A DNA stretch of 64,000 bases from Aliarcobacter trophiarum LMG 25534 (GTDB lineage: Bacteria > Campylobacterota > Campylobacteria > Campylobacterales > Arcobacteraceae): positions 1,426,001 through 1,490,000 of the forward strand of contig NZ_CP031367.1 of NCBI RefSeq assembly GCF_003355515.1. Reading direction: 5' to 3'. Both the position numbers and the translations under genes were made by a program. The notes beneath the pieces were generated by a model. That model worked only from the letters and a program-made list of their open reading frames with translations. It was not told the origin of the DNA and did not search any database. Positions 35,812 to 45,323 of the stretch are shown piece by piece (the stretch's first letter is position 1; each line of letters starts with the position of its first letter).

Positions 35812-38770
35812 CTTCATTATCTTCTATCATAGTATAATGAAGTTCTAAACCTTTTGAAGTCGCTACAAAGCCATTTATATTGATTTTTCCATCATGAACC
35901 ATTTTATGGTGGAGTTTACAAAGTGGAATTAAATTATACTTATGATTTGCATTTATATGCCCTATAAATCCATCTTTATTAGCTTTTTTCTGCTCTTTGA
36001 TATGATGAACCTCATCACAAGCTCTACCACAGATTATACAAGTGCTTGTATATAAATTGCTATTATATTTTGAACTATTTCTTTGTGAAATTCTCTCAAT
36101 CTTTGTGTAATCATCTGCTAATCTTTTTCTTATATCATTTGCAACATTTAAGAACTCTTTATCAATATGAAGAGATTTTGCAAACTCCAAACCATATATA
36201 GATGAACCACTTCCAAAAGCCAATTTTCTATCAAAAATTAGTTTATCTTCATCACTTGAATACATAACAGACAGATGAAGGCAGATAATATTTTTTAATT
36301 TTTCAATCTCAGTAATTTGTGGTAATTGATGCAAATGTGTAGCAAAAACAAAAATGGCTTCAAGCCGTGCTAGTTTTAAAATAGCACTTGCCACAATACT
36401 AAGACCACTTAAAGTCTCCGTACTATGACTTATTTCATCTCCTAAAATAAGAGATTTTTTACTAGCTCGATTAAAAATATTTTTTAAATCCATCATCTCA
36501 ACAGCAAAACTTGATAATCCTTTTGCAATATTATCAGCTCCACTAATTCTTGTAAAAATTGAGTCGAATATTGAAAATCTCATAGATTTACAAGGCACAA
36601 AAAATCCTGCTTGAGCTAAAACAACACTTATTCCAATGGCTTTCATAAGCGAAGATTTTCCAGAAGAGTTTATTCCAAAAAGTAATACTCCATGCATTTT
36701 GTTACTTTCAAGACTTATTGGATTTGAGTTTTTTACTATAATATTCTCTTCATACTCTTTACTAACTAAGTTTAGTTCTCCTAATACAATATCATTTGTA
36801 ACATAAACTCCTCTATCCTCATTTGCTTCAATTATTGGATGTCGTAAATCTATAAGTTCTAAAAAATTTTCATCTTCTTTTGTTTTTACAATTTTTGGGC
36901 AACTGTAGTTATATTTTTTACTCATTTTTATATTTGAAACAGTTAAATCAACTTCAGCTATAAATAGCACTAATTCAGATAGGAGTGTTGAAAATTTATT
37001 CTCAAACTCAAGAAGCTTCTCTTTAAATACAAGCTTATTTATCTCAACTATTTTTTTAAGATTATGAACATATTTATCAGAAATATCGTCAGTTAAAGAG
37101 CAAGATATTTTTACACTATTTGTTTGAGTTTTTATAGAAAAATCTTTAAAAAGTAGTAGTTTATTATCAATTATAAGATGAGATTTTAGAAGTTCCTCTT
37201 TTATTAAGTTATATCTATTTTTTGTAATAGAGATATAAAATCCCTCTTTATCAAGCCTATTTATAGTTACAAAGCTTTTTTCATCTGATTTAAAAAAGGA
37301 TAAAATATGGTTTTTTAGAATTTCCAATTTATCTAAAAGTAGTCTATTCTCTCTATTTAGTTCATCAATTTGAAGATTTACACCATTTGTTATCATATTT
37401 TCATCTACATCTTTAAGCATAAATCTTCCACTTACACTTAAATCAAAAGTAGAGTTAATAGATATTAAAAAAGAGTTTATCTCTTCACTACTACAAGGAG
37501 GAGTTATAAATTTATAACTCTCCATAAATTTCACAATCTCTTTTATACTAAGTAAAGAGTCATAGAGATAATTTAGCTCAAAAGGATGAAGTCTTGATAA
37601 CTTTATTCTTCTTGTAAGCCTTTCTATATCATAAATACTTGCTAATTCATTTTCAATAGGAGAGTGAAAATCATATAACTCTTTTGAGAGATTATATCTT
37701 CGTAAAAGCTCTTTAGACTCTTTTATTGGATTTGTAATTCTCTCTTTTAAGAGTCTTTTTCCCATAGCTGTTGAAGTGTTATTTATAAGTCTAATTAGGC
37801 TTGGATTATGTGAAGTATCTATAATATTTAACTGCTCTAATGCATTATTTCCAATATATACATATCTACTAATATCTAATTTTATAGGGTGTGAAAGTTT
37901 TTGAATAATTGAACTATCATGAGCTATTACAAAATCTATTAAAATTGCTAGTGCTTCACTTGAAAGTGGGCATCTCTCCATATCTAGATGCTCTATTGGA
38001 GTTAAAAGAGACTCTATACTAAAAACATTTTTGAAAAGCTCATTTTGATATGTAATTTTTGGTCTAAAATTTCGCAAATGAAAACTTTTTAGATTTAATT
38101 CTAAATAGTCTATTATCTCTTTTTGATTAATATTTTTATCTACAAGAGTTACTATTATTTCACTTGTTTTATGCATATTCATATAGTTAAATACTTCATC
38201 AAGTGCAAAAAACTTATCCTCAGCACTTCCAAAAACTTCGTTGTAATAACACTTTGCTGTTGTTACATCTATTGCACTATAACCTATTAGATAATTCCCT
38301 CTTATTTGGTCAATTACTATTGAAGTGATAAAGTTATCATCTTGTTCTACTACAAAATCGAAATTTGTTCCAGGACTTACAACTACATCTAAATAACGAC
38401 TTACCTTTGGAGGAGTTCCTTTTTGTTTTATAATTGCTATAGTATATTTTTGTTCAGCTATTATTCTTGCTAAATGTTTCTCAAATGAAATCGCTGGAAC
38501 TCCTGCCATTATTGGGTTTTCTTTTGAGTTTTCAAGTATTGATTTATTTTTTCTTGTTAATTGAATATTTAGAAGTTCTGCTATTTCCTTTGCTTTTCCT
38601 ATCTTCTCTTTTTCATTGTTTACTTCATAAACTTCAAAAAAAGTTCCTATTTCCATAAGAACAAGTGCATTTTCTCCATATTTTTTATCAAATAACTCTT
38701 GTATCTTAAAATATGTAGTAGTTAGAAGTTCATTTCTATTTTGTAAAAGAGCAGTTACTTCTTCTCTCAC
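35801..38770 (-). CDS. MutS7-type mismatch-recognition protein with C-terminal HNH nuclease
   Basis: A 989-residue MutS-family protein. Domain I has GTFFEVYE with Phe44-x-Glu46, equivalent to the mismatch-contacting F-x-E of MutS1 and absent from MutS2. The ABC-type ATPase has Walker A GINSSGKSS (699-707) and Walker B LILGDEISHSTET (Asp778, Glu779). After the ATPase, residues 911-960 form a zinc-HNH endonuclease: C911-x2-C914, H922-H923, N946, C951 and H954-H955. This matches the MutS7 subfamily described from epsilonproteobacteria, large viruses and octocoral mitochondria. The fusion suggests recognition and nicking in one polypeptide. The start is GTG overlapping the upstream stop (TAGTG) with GGGAG upstream. 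It is the last gene of a thioredoxin-haem-mutS run. Confidence 0.88.
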   Translation of the reverse strand: MREEVTALLQNRNELLTTTYFKIQELFDKKYGENALVLMEIGTFFEVYEVNNEKEKIGKAKEIAELLNIQLTRKNKSILENSKENPIMAGVPAISFEKHLARIIAEQKYTIAIIKQKGTPPKVSRYLDVVVSPGTNFDFVVEQDDNFITSIVIDQIRGNYLIGYSAIDVTTAKCYYNEVFGSAEDKFFALDEVFNYMNMHKTSEIIVTLVDKNINQKEIIDYLELNLKSFHLRNFRPKITYQNELFKNVFSIESLLTPIEHLDMERCPLSSEALAILIDFVIAHDSSIIQKLSHPIKLDISRYVYIGNNALEQLNIIDTSHNPSLIRLINNTSTAMGKRLLKERITNPIKESKELLRRYNLSKELYDFHSPIENELASIYDIERLTRRIKLSRLHPFELNYLYDSLLSIKEIVKFMESYKFITPPCSSEEINSFLISINSTFDLSVSGRFMLKDVDENMITNGVNLQIDELNRENRLLLDKLEILKNHILSFFKSDEKSFVTINRLDKEGFYISITKNRYNLIKEELLKSHLIIDNKLLLFKDFSIKTQTNSVKISCSLTDDISDKYVHNLKKIVEINKLVFKEKLLEFENKFSTLLSELVLFIAEVDLTVSNIKMSKKYNYSCPKIVKTKEDENFLELIDLRHPIIEANEDRGVYVTNDIVLGELNLVSKEYEENIIVKNSNPISLESNKMHGVLLFGINSSGKSSLMKAIGISVVLAQAGFFVPCKSMRFSIFDSIFTRISGADNIAKGLSSFAVEMMDLKNIFNRASKKSLILGDEISHSTETLSGLSIVASAILKLARLEAIFVFATHLHQLPQITEIEKLKNIICLHLSVMYSSDEDKLIFDRKLAFGSGSSIYGLEFAKSLHIDKEFLNVANDIRKRLADDYTKIERISQRNSSKYNSNLYTSTCIICGRACDEVHHIKEQKKANKDGFIGHINANHKYNLIPLCKLHHKMVHDGKININGFVATSKGLELHYTMIEDNEVIS

Positions 38771-39189
38771 TATTTTCTAACTCCCGTCCAATCTCTTATT
38801 TTTTCTCTCTCTTCTTTTGAAAGTTCTGCTTCTATATGAGCCCATGTATATGCAGGAAGAGGCATTGATGAGTGAGCTGTTCTATAAATAGCTTTTAATT
38901 TTTCATTTTTTTGTGTTTTACTATATTTCTCCCAGTTTGAAAAATTTAAAGCGTTTACACCTTCATTTGTATGATTTGTAACAACCCAAGAAAAAGGGGC
39001 AATATGTGAATACCAAGGATAGTTAATCTTATTTGAATGACAATCATAACAAGCTCTTACAAATATCTCTTTTATATCTTCAGGAACAACTATTTCGTAT
39101 GTTTGGTCATCACTATATTCAACTTTATCAGGTCTTATAAACTGCATTACTACAAAAACTATCAAACAAATTATCAAAGCTCTATTCAT
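38770..39189 (-). CDS. haem-binding domain protein (CxxCH, membrane-anchored)
   Basis: About 139 residues: an N-terminal hydrophobic helix (RALIICLIVFVVMQFI) as signal anchor, then a periplasmic domain with a c-type haem motif CYDCHS, a second conserved YPWYSHIAPFSW and MPLPAYTWAH, typical of the Haem_bd family. It is probably a monohaem periplasmic cytochrome-like protein. I choose the ATG at 39189 because it gives a clean signal anchor; an ATG at 39207 adds MRWYFK and overlaps the upstream gene. The last base is shared with the mutS GTG start. Confidence 0.78.
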   Translation of the reverse strand: MNRALIICLIVFVVMQFIRPDKVEYSDDQTYEIVVPEDIKEIFVRACYDCHSNKINYPWYSHIAPFSWVVTNHTNEGVNALNFSNWEKYSKTQKNEKLKAIYRTAHSSMPLPAYTWAHIEAELSKEEREKIRDWTGVRK

Positions 39190-39190
39190 T

Positions 39191-39517
39191 TTAAAATACC
39201 ATCTCATATAATCTTTTTATTTCGCTATTAAAAATATCTAAACTCATATTTCTACTATATCTTTTAAACTCTTTCCCCTCAAAAAACACCAAAATAGTTG
39301 GACTTGAAAAGACATTAAAGTATGAAGCTATATCAAAATTCTGATTACTATTTATATAATATTGCTTCATCTTTGAAAAATTTTTAGAAATCTTTTTTTC
39401 TATTTTTATTTTTAAAACTTCACAAACACCACAATTTATTGCTCCAAAATAGAGCAATACACATTTTGATTTTTCTAAAATCTCTAAAATTTCTTCTTTA
39501 TTATCTATTTCTATCAT
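39191..39517 (-). CDS. thioredoxin-like protein with CGVC active site
   Basis: A 108-residue thioredoxin fold without a signal peptide, so cytoplasmic. The redox motif is CGVC in YFGAINCGVCEVL rather than the classical CGPC; the cis-Pro is present in VFSSPTILVF. It is probably a thiol reductase or redox partner of unknown target. It ends next to the haem-protein gene and may share its transcript. The start has little visible RBS but matches the fold's beginning. Confidence 0.75.
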   Translation of the reverse strand: MIEIDNKEEILEILEKSKCVLLYFGAINCGVCEVLKIKIEKKISKNFSKMKQYYINSNQNFDIASYFNVFSSPTILVFFEGKEFKRYSRNMSLDIFNSEIKRLYEMVF

Positions 39518-39549
39518 AAATTTAAAAAGATAGGAAAAATCCTATCTTT

Positions 39550-41103
39550 TTATACCTGATGACCACAATTTTTTGTAAGTCTATTTTTTTGAGATAAATA
39601 TGAGTTTAAAGCACCTAAATATGCATTTGCAGTCGCTTGCATAGTATCAAGACTCAAACCATGTCCTACAAAAGATTGGCTTCCATCTTCAAAGCTAACT
39701 CTTGTTGTAACTTTTGCTAATGCATCTTTTCCTTCACTAACAGAGATAACTTTATAATCTTTTAACTCTCCAGCAAATCCAGTAATTCTATCTATCGTTT
39801 TAAAAATAGCATCCATAGTTCCATCACCTAAACCTGCATCTTTAATAATTTTATCTTCATATTTTATAGAGACTGCAGCCATTGGCATTCCACTTGAGCA
39901 ATCACTTATTTGTAAACCAACTAACTCATATATTTTATCGTGATTTAAAGCTTCATCTGTTATTAACATTCTAACATCATCATCAGTTATATCTTTTTTC
40001 TTATCAGCTAAATTTTTAAATCTCTCAAATACAATATTTAACTCTTCATCACTAACTGTATCAAAACCTAATTGTATAATTTTATCTTTAAATGCTGCTC
40101 TTCCACTATGTTTTCCTAAAATCAAAGTACTATCTTTAATAACTCCAACATCTTCAGGTCTCATAATTTCATAAGTTTCTTGATGTTTTAAAACTCCATC
40201 TTGATGAATTCCACTTTCATGAGCAAAAGCATTTTTCCCAACTATTGCTTTATTTTGTTGTGGCTCAACACCAGTAATTGTAGCAACTAATCTTGAAGTT
40301 GCATAAATTTCAGGTGTATTTATAGATGTATATAAATCACCAAATACATCTTTTCTAACTTTTATAGCCATTACAGACTCTTCTAAAGCAGAGTTTCCAG
40401 CTCTTTCACCTAATCCATTTATTGTAACTTCGATTTGTCTAGCACCATTTAAAACAGCTGCTAATGTATTTGCTGTTGCAAGTCCTAAATCATTGTGATT
40501 ATGAACAGATATTATTGCTCTATTGTTTGCAAATTCGCTTAACTCCTTAACCATGGCACCTAACTCATTTGGTAATCTATATCCTACAGTATCAGGTAAG
40601 TTAATAGTTGTTGCTCCAGCACTAATAACAGCATCCATAACCTCTTTCATAAAAGGGATTTCACTTCTTCCTGCATCTTCTAAAGAAAACTCTACATCAT
40701 CTACAAAAGTTCTAGCATATTGCACCGCATGAATAGCTCTTTTTATAACTTCATCTGGAGTCATTTTTAATTTATACTGCATATGAATAGGACTTGTTGC
40801 TATAAATGTATGAATTCTATGCTTTGGAGCATGAGAAACTGCAAGTCCTGCTTGTTTTATATCGTTTTCAATAGCACGGCTTAATGAACAAATACTTGAG
40901 TTTTTTATAGTTTTTGCAATTTGACTAACTGCATCAAAATCTCCTGGACTTGCAGCTGCAAATCCAGCTTCGATAACATCAACTCCTAATTTTTCTAACT
41001 GTAAAGCAACTCTTAATTTCTCTTCAGTATTCATAGAACAACCTGGACTTTGTTCTCCATCTCTTAAAGTAGTATCAAATACAATAATTTTATTTTTATC
41101 CAT
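39550..41103 (-). CDS. leuA: 2-isopropylmalate synthase
   Basis: First committed step of leucine synthesis: condenses acetyl-CoA with 2-oxoisovalerate. A 517-residue protein with the DRE-TIM signature [13 protein letters not shown] at 9-21, the HxH metal ligands in SVHNHNDLG, the NGLGERAGN loop, and a C-terminal LeuA regulatory domain (about 390-505) that binds leucine for feedback inhibition. AAAAGG lies upstream. A 25-codon Leu-rich leader ORF lies 97-174 bases before the start, with a consensus promoter in front, so leucine-dependent attenuation is likely. Confidence 0.95.
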   Translation of the reverse strand: MDKNKIIVFDTTLRDGEQSPGCSMNTEEKLRVALQLEKLGVDVIEAGFAAASPGDFDAVSQIAKTIKNSSICSLSRAIENDIKQAGLAVSHAPKHRIHTFIATSPIHMQYKLKMTPDEVIKRAIHAVQYARTFVDDVEFSLEDAGRSEIPFMKEVMDAVISAGATTINLPDTVGYRLPNELGAMVKELSEFANNRAIISVHNHNDLGLATANTLAAVLNGARQIEVTINGLGERAGNSALEESVMAIKVRKDVFGDLYTSINTPEIYATSRLVATITGVEPQQNKAIVGKNAFAHESGIHQDGVLKHQETYEIMRPEDVGVIKDSTLILGKHSGRAAFKDKIIQLGFDTVSDEELNIVFERFKNLADKKKDITDDDVRMLITDEALNHDKIYELVGLQISDCSSGMPMAAVSIKYEDKIIKDAGLGDGTMDAIFKTIDRITGFAGELKDYKVISVSEGKDALAKVTTRVSFEDGSQSFVGHGLSLDTMQATANAYLGALNSYLSQKNRLTKNCGHQV

Positions 41104-41179
41104 AATATTTACCTTTTAATTTAACATTTGATTATATCTTTTTTTAAATAAAAAAAGAAAAACAGATTTTTTTGAAACT

Positions 41180-41202
41180 TAAACTATAATATTTATAATT
41201 TA
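41180..41202 (-). promoter_or_regulatory. A/T hairpin overlapping the leader-peptide stop
   Basis: On the minus strand TAAATTATAA, a 3-base loop and TTATAGTTTA form a 10-pair stem with one wobble, starting on the leader stop codon. About 20 bases later comes a T-rich run (TTTTTCTTTTTTT). It could be part of an attenuator, although it is not a classical terminator. Confidence 0.35.
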
Positions 41203-41277
41203 GAGTGAGTAGTTAAGAAGGAGTAGAGAGTTTACACTTTTAATGAAATTGTTTTTAAAAATATCAAATATTTTCAT
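41200..41277 (-). CDS. leuL: leucine leader peptide upstream of leuA
   Basis: A 25-codon ORF on the minus strand with a strong RBS (AAAGGAGA, five bases before ATG). Peptide start MKIFDIFKNN; end VNSLLLLNYSL with four consecutive Leu codons (CTA CTC CTT CTT), a stop-adjacent fifth Leu codon, and a consensus promoter 30 bases upstream. This is the classic layout of an attenuation leader: ribosomes stalling on Leu codons when charged tRNA-Leu is scarce would change folding of the RNA before leuA. The sequence shows the ORF and codons directly; the mechanism is inferred. Confidence 0.75.
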   Translation of the reverse strand: MKIFDIFKNNFIKSVNSLLLLNYSL

Positions 41278-41306
41278 ATTACTCTCCTTTTTTTAATTAG
41301 GGTAGA

Positions 41307-41335
41307 AGTATATTTTATTTTTTTTAATTTGTCAA
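41307..41335 (-). promoter_or_regulatory. consensus promoter of the leuL-leuA transcript
   Basis: On the minus strand TTGACA (41335-41330), 17 bases, TATACT (41312-41307). The start of transcription would be near 41300, giving a leader of about 200 bases before leuA. Confidence 0.75.
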
Positions 41336-41391
41336 GGATAATTTTTATTATTTAGAATTTTTTAGGTTTATCTTATAAATTATAGTATAAG

Positions 41392-41447
41392 GTAAGAGAT
41401 TAAAATATAAATATAATTTTGATTTTAATATTTATATAATCTCTTAC
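41392..41447. terminator. long hairpin after ftsH
   Basis: GTAAGAGATTA and TAATCTCTTAC form an 11-bp stem closing an A/T-rich inner repeat, just after the ftsH stop on the minus strand and before the leuA promoter. Confidence 0.6.
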
Positions 41448-41452
41448 TAATT

Positions 41453-43504
41453 TTAGTTTTCAGTATCTTTTTTTTCTTCTATTTCAGAATCTTTTACTTC
41501 TTGTGTTGAAGTTTTGTCTTCTTTTTTACCATCTTCACTGTCTTTTACCAAAGCTTCTGTATGTAAATCTTCATCTTCAAAAATAGTTCCACCATTTTCT
41601 TTGATAATCTCTCTTACTCTTTCACCTGTAATTACTTCTATTTCAAGAAGTTCAGCTGTCATTTGCTCTATTGCAACACTATTATCTCTTAAAGATTGTA
41701 AAACAACTTGGTATCTTTGATTTAGAGTATCTTTTACATGATTATCAAGCTCTTTTGCCATAGCATCTGAGAAATCTTTTTGAGTTTGACCTCCCAAAAA
41801 TTGGTTTGTTCTTCGCTCTAAAACCATAAGCCCTGCGATATCACTCATCCCATAAATAGTTGCCATAGATTTTATAATATTTGTAGCTCTTTCTAAGTCA
41901 TTTCCTGCACCTGTACTTATCTCACCAATAAATACCTCTTCAGCAGCACGACCTCCTAAAAGTACATCAACTTCAGCTATTAATTCATGTTTTTGCATTA
42001 AATATTTATTCTCTTCAGGTGTATTTAAAGTATATCCTAAAGCTGCAAGACCTCTTGGAACTATTGATACCTTATTTACTTTTTTTGCACCTTTTGTAAT
42101 TTCAGCTATTAAAGCATGTCCACTTTCATGATAAGCTACTATTTTTCTCTCTTTTGGAGATATTCTTCTACTTTTCTTTTCAAGTCCAGCTATTTGTCTC
42201 TCAACAGCCTCTTTAAAATCACTAGCTTGTACTTCATCTTTACTTGCACGCCCAGCTAAAAGTGCAGCTTCATTTATAATATTTGCTAAATCAGCTCCTG
42301 CTAAACCAGCAGTCATCTTTGCAACCTCTTTTAAATCTACATTTTTAGCAACTTTTACATCTTTTATGTGTACATTTAAAATCTCAATTCTTCCCTCATA
42401 ATCAGGTTTATCTACTAATACTTGCCTATCAAATCTACCTGGTCTAAGCAGTGCTGGATCTAAGACTTCTGGTCTATTTGTAGCAGCTAGAACTATTACA
42501 GGAGCCATTTCAGTTGAGAATCCATCCATTTCAGCTAAAAGTTGATTTAAAGTCTGTTCTCTTTCATCATTTCCACCCATAGGACCACCACTTGCCCTAC
42601 TTTTACCAATTGCATCTATCTCATCTATAAAGATAATTGCAGGTGCAACTTTTTTTGCTTGTTCAAATAAATCTCTAACTCTTGAAGCTCCAACTCCAAC
42701 AAACATCTCAATAAATGCAGAACCTGATACACTTAAAAATGGAACATCAGCTTCACCAGCTACTGCTTTTGCTAAAAGTGTTTTTCCTGTACCTGGAGGT
42801 CCTACAAGTAATACACCTTTTGGAATTTGAGCACCTAATCTTACATATCTATCTGGTGATTTAAGGAAATCAACAACTTCTTGAACTTCCTCTTTAGCTT
42901 CTTTATTCCCAGCCATATCAGCAAATTTTACATTTGGTTTTTCAGAATTTATCATTTTTTTAGAAGAACCAATCCCAAGGATTCCTCCACTTCCACCCAT
43001 AGATTTTTGCATTCTTTTAACCAAAAACATCCAAATTGCAAAAAATAGAAAAATTGGAATTATCCAACCAAAAAGCATATCAGATAAAACATTCTCTTCA
43101 CTAATTCCACCATAAGAGATACCACTTTTTTCCAATTCACTAATCAAAGTCTCATCAGGAACAACTCTTCTTGCATTATATGTAACTCTTTGCATACCAT
43201 CATTTTTGCTAACAGCTCTAATTTGTGTATTCCCAATACCAACATACTCTATTTTTCCACTACTTATTAATTTCTTAAGCTCTGAATATGTAACTGTCTT
43301 ATTTACACTACTTCCATAAGCTTGAATATTTGAGTTTGTAGCATTTGATTCACTATCAGGAAACATCGCTTTAAAAGCAAAAATAGTTATAAGTGAAAAT
43401 GCAACAAAAATCAAAAGTGGATTATTGTTAAAGAAATTGTTATTATTATTGTTGTTGTTTTGATTATTATTGTTTGGGTTATTATTTTGTTGTTTATTTA
43501 TCAT
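41453..43504 (-). CDS. ftsH: ATP-dependent zinc metalloprotease FtsH
   Basis: Membrane-anchored AAA+ protease for quality control of membrane and short-lived cytosolic proteins. A 683-residue protein: a cytoplasmic N-terminus that is almost pure Asn/Gln (about 3-28), helix at about 29-47, periplasmic domain, second helix at about 140-160, AAA+ with GPPGTGKT and FIDEIDAIG, second region of homology NRPEVLDPALLRPGRFDRQ, and the zinc site HESGH. The C-terminus is acidic and Lys-rich. AGGAAGAT precedes the ATG. prmA lies 10 bases upstream, an order also found in Campylobacter. Confidence 0.96.
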   Translation of the reverse strand: MINKQQNNNPNNNNQNNNNNNNNFFNNNPLLIFVAFSLITIFAFKAMFPDSESNATNSNIQAYGSSVNKTVTYSELKKLISSGKIEYVGIGNTQIRAVSKNDGMQRVTYNARRVVPDETLISELEKSGISYGGISEENVLSDMLFGWIIPIFLFFAIWMFLVKRMQKSMGGSGGILGIGSSKKMINSEKPNVKFADMAGNKEAKEEVQEVVDFLKSPDRYVRLGAQIPKGVLLVGPPGTGKTLLAKAVAGEADVPFLSVSGSAFIEMFVGVGASRVRDLFEQAKKVAPAIIFIDEIDAIGKSRASGGPMGGNDEREQTLNQLLAEMDGFSTEMAPVIVLAATNRPEVLDPALLRPGRFDRQVLVDKPDYEGRIEILNVHIKDVKVAKNVDLKEVAKMTAGLAGADLANIINEAALLAGRASKDEVQASDFKEAVERQIAGLEKKSRRISPKERKIVAYHESGHALIAEITKGAKKVNKVSIVPRGLAALGYTLNTPEENKYLMQKHELIAEVDVLLGGRAAEEVFIGEISTGAGNDLERATNIIKSMATIYGMSDIAGLMVLERRTNQFLGGQTQKDFSDAMAKELDNHVKDTLNQRYQVVLQSLRDNSVAIEQMTAELLEIEVITGERVREIIKENGGTIFEDEDLHTEALVKDSEDGKKEDKTSTQEVKDSEIEEKKDTEN

Positions 43505-43514
43505 ATCTTCCTCT

Positions 43515-44321
43515 TTATTTTTTAAATACCATTGTTACCCACTCATTTTTGTGAATAATCTTAAGCTCTTCTAATTTAGAAAATCTATTTAACACTCTCT
43601 TTTCGTGCTTATCCAAAATACCAGAAACTATTATAATTCCACCATCCTTTGTAGAACTAATTAAATCATCTGAAATCATTACAAGAACATCTGCTATAAT
43701 ATTTGCCAAAACTACACTATATTTCTTTTTAGCAAACCCTACAGAACCAACCCAAGAGTTATTTATTTTTTGTTCATTTAGTTCAAAATTTGATAGTGTG
43801 CTTTCAATACAAATCTCATCTGTATCACAAACATCAACTACTGCTCCTTTTTTAGCGGCTGCTATTGCTAAAATACCGCTTCCAGTTCCAACATCTAAAA
43901 GTTCATCACCCCTTTTTACAAACTCATCTATTGCTAAAATACAAGATGATGTTGTCTCATGATGACCAGAACCAAAGGCTAAAGCTGGATCTATTAAAAT
44001 ATCTATTTTATCTTCTTTTGGCTCAAGCCAAGATGGTCTTATATAGAAATTTCCAACTTCAACAGCTTGTATTGAGTCTTGATATTTTTTTATCCAATCA
44101 ATACTCTCTTTTTTTTCACAACTTATCTCACACTTTGTATTTATTGCAGAAGCAAATTTTTCAAGAGGCTCCAAGAAATCAAGAAGACTCTCTTCACTTC
44201 TAACAATTATCTCACCATTATTCTCTTCAATTGCATCATCTGTGAGTGATAAAATTAGATTTAAAAATAGCTCATAGTTATCTTTTGGTTTTATTTTAAG
44301 TTCAAAATACTCTTTCGACAA
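43515..44321 (-). CDS. prmA: ribosomal protein L11 methyltransferase
   Basis: Trimethylates ribosomal protein L11 using S-adenosylmethionine. The 268-residue protein has an N-terminal L11-binding region, PALAFGSGHHETT, the SAM-binding LLDVGTGSGILAIAA and the NPPY-like motif LANIIADVL (N-I-I-A in this family). AAGGAAAATT lies upstream of the ATG. It precedes ftsH in the same direction. Confidence 0.93.
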   Translation of the reverse strand: MSKEYFELKIKPKDNYELFLNLILSLTDDAIEENNGEIIVRSEESLLDFLEPLEKFASAINTKCEISCEKKESIDWIKKYQDSIQAVEVGNFYIRPSWLEPKEDKIDILIDPALAFGSGHHETTSSCILAIDEFVKRGDELLDVGTGSGILAIAAAKKGAVVDVCDTDEICIESTLSNFELNEQKINNSWVGSVGFAKKKYSVVLANIIADVLVMISDDLISSTKDGGIIIVSGILDKHEKRVLNRFSKLEELKIIHKNEWVTMVFKK

Positions 44322-44388
44322 ATAATTTTCCTTTATTATTTTAAAAAACTCAATATTCTATCTAAATAAGTTTTTATTTAGTTTAATT

Positions 44389-45321
44389 CTAAAAAAAGTT
44401 TTCTATCAAATCTCTCATTATTTTGGTATCACTAATACCATTTACCAGGTCTCTAAACTCATTTGCTCCTGTATAACCTTTTGAATAAGCATGAAGTAAT
44501 TTTCTGAAAATTATTGCTCCATAATCTCCATAAAATTCCAACATTTTGTCATAATGCTCTAAAATAATCTCTTTTTTAATAGAGTTATCAATATCCTCAA
44601 GCTCATTTTTAAGTTGATAAAATACCCAAGGTTTTCCTATAGCACCTCTTCCAATCATAACACCATTGGCTTTTGTATAATCTAAAACCTCTTTAGCTTT
44701 TTTATAATCTTTTATATCTCCATTTGCAATAACAGGTACGCTAATAGACTCTTTCATCTGCTTTATTGCATCATAATCAACAGGTGCCTTATATTTTCCA
44801 GCTCGTGTACGACCATGAACTGATACAAAATCAACTCCACAAGCTTCAACCGCTTTTCCTATTTCAACAGGGATTTTTTCATTTACTCCAAGTCTTACTT
44901 TTGCACTAGTGTATTGCTTTTTTGAATAAAGTTTTATAGTGCCTAAAATCTCTTCGAGTTTATTTAAATCTCCCAATAAATTTGCACCACTTCCATGGCT
45001 AAAAACTTTTGGAGCTGGGCAACCACAGTTTAAATCTATACCATCAATTCCTTCTACATCATTTAAGATTAAAACTGCTTCTTTTACTAAATCTTTGTTA
45101 TTACCTGCAATTTGTACAAAATATGGGTTTTCACTAGGAGATTTTTCAACCATTTTAAGAGTTCTTGCACTTTTATAAACAAGAGCATTTGAACTTATCA
45201 TCTCAGATATTGTTAAATCTGCACCAAACTTTTTTACTACACTTCTAAAAGGTAAATCTGTATATCCAGCAAGGGGTGCAAGCACAATTAATGGCTTGCT
45301 AAAATCTAATTCTTTCTTCAT
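44389..45321 (-). CDS. dusB: tRNA-dihydrouridine synthase (DusB type)
   Basis: FMN-dependent reduction of uridines in the tRNA D-loop. The 310-residue TIM-barrel protein has LAPLAGYTDLPFR, the catalytic Cys in DLNCGCPAPK, the FMN-binding VHGRTRAGKY and IANGDI, and GVMIGRGAIGKPW. It begins two bases after the stop of the upstream membrane-protein gene, so the two are likely co-transcribed. Confidence 0.93.
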   Translation of the reverse strand: MKKELDFSKPLIVLAPLAGYTDLPFRSVVKKFGADLTISEMISSNALVYKSARTLKMVEKSPSENPYFVQIAGNNKDLVKEAVLILNDVEGIDGIDLNCGCPAPKVFSHGSGANLLGDLNKLEEILGTIKLYSKKQYTSAKVRLGVNEKIPVEIGKAVEACGVDFVSVHGRTRAGKYKAPVDYDAIKQMKESISVPVIANGDIKDYKKAKEVLDYTKANGVMIGRGAIGKPWVFYQLKNELEDIDNSIKKEIILEHYDKMLEFYGDYGAIIFRKLLHAYSKGYTGANEFRDLVNGISDTKIMRDLIENFF

Positions 45322-45323
45322 TT

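Noticed and set aside
41243-41296. 17-codon plus-strand ORF (MKLFLKIS...) opposite the leader peptide
   Set aside because: It has no downstream target and is the complement of the minus-strand leader, which has the promoter, RBS and correct orientation for leuA.
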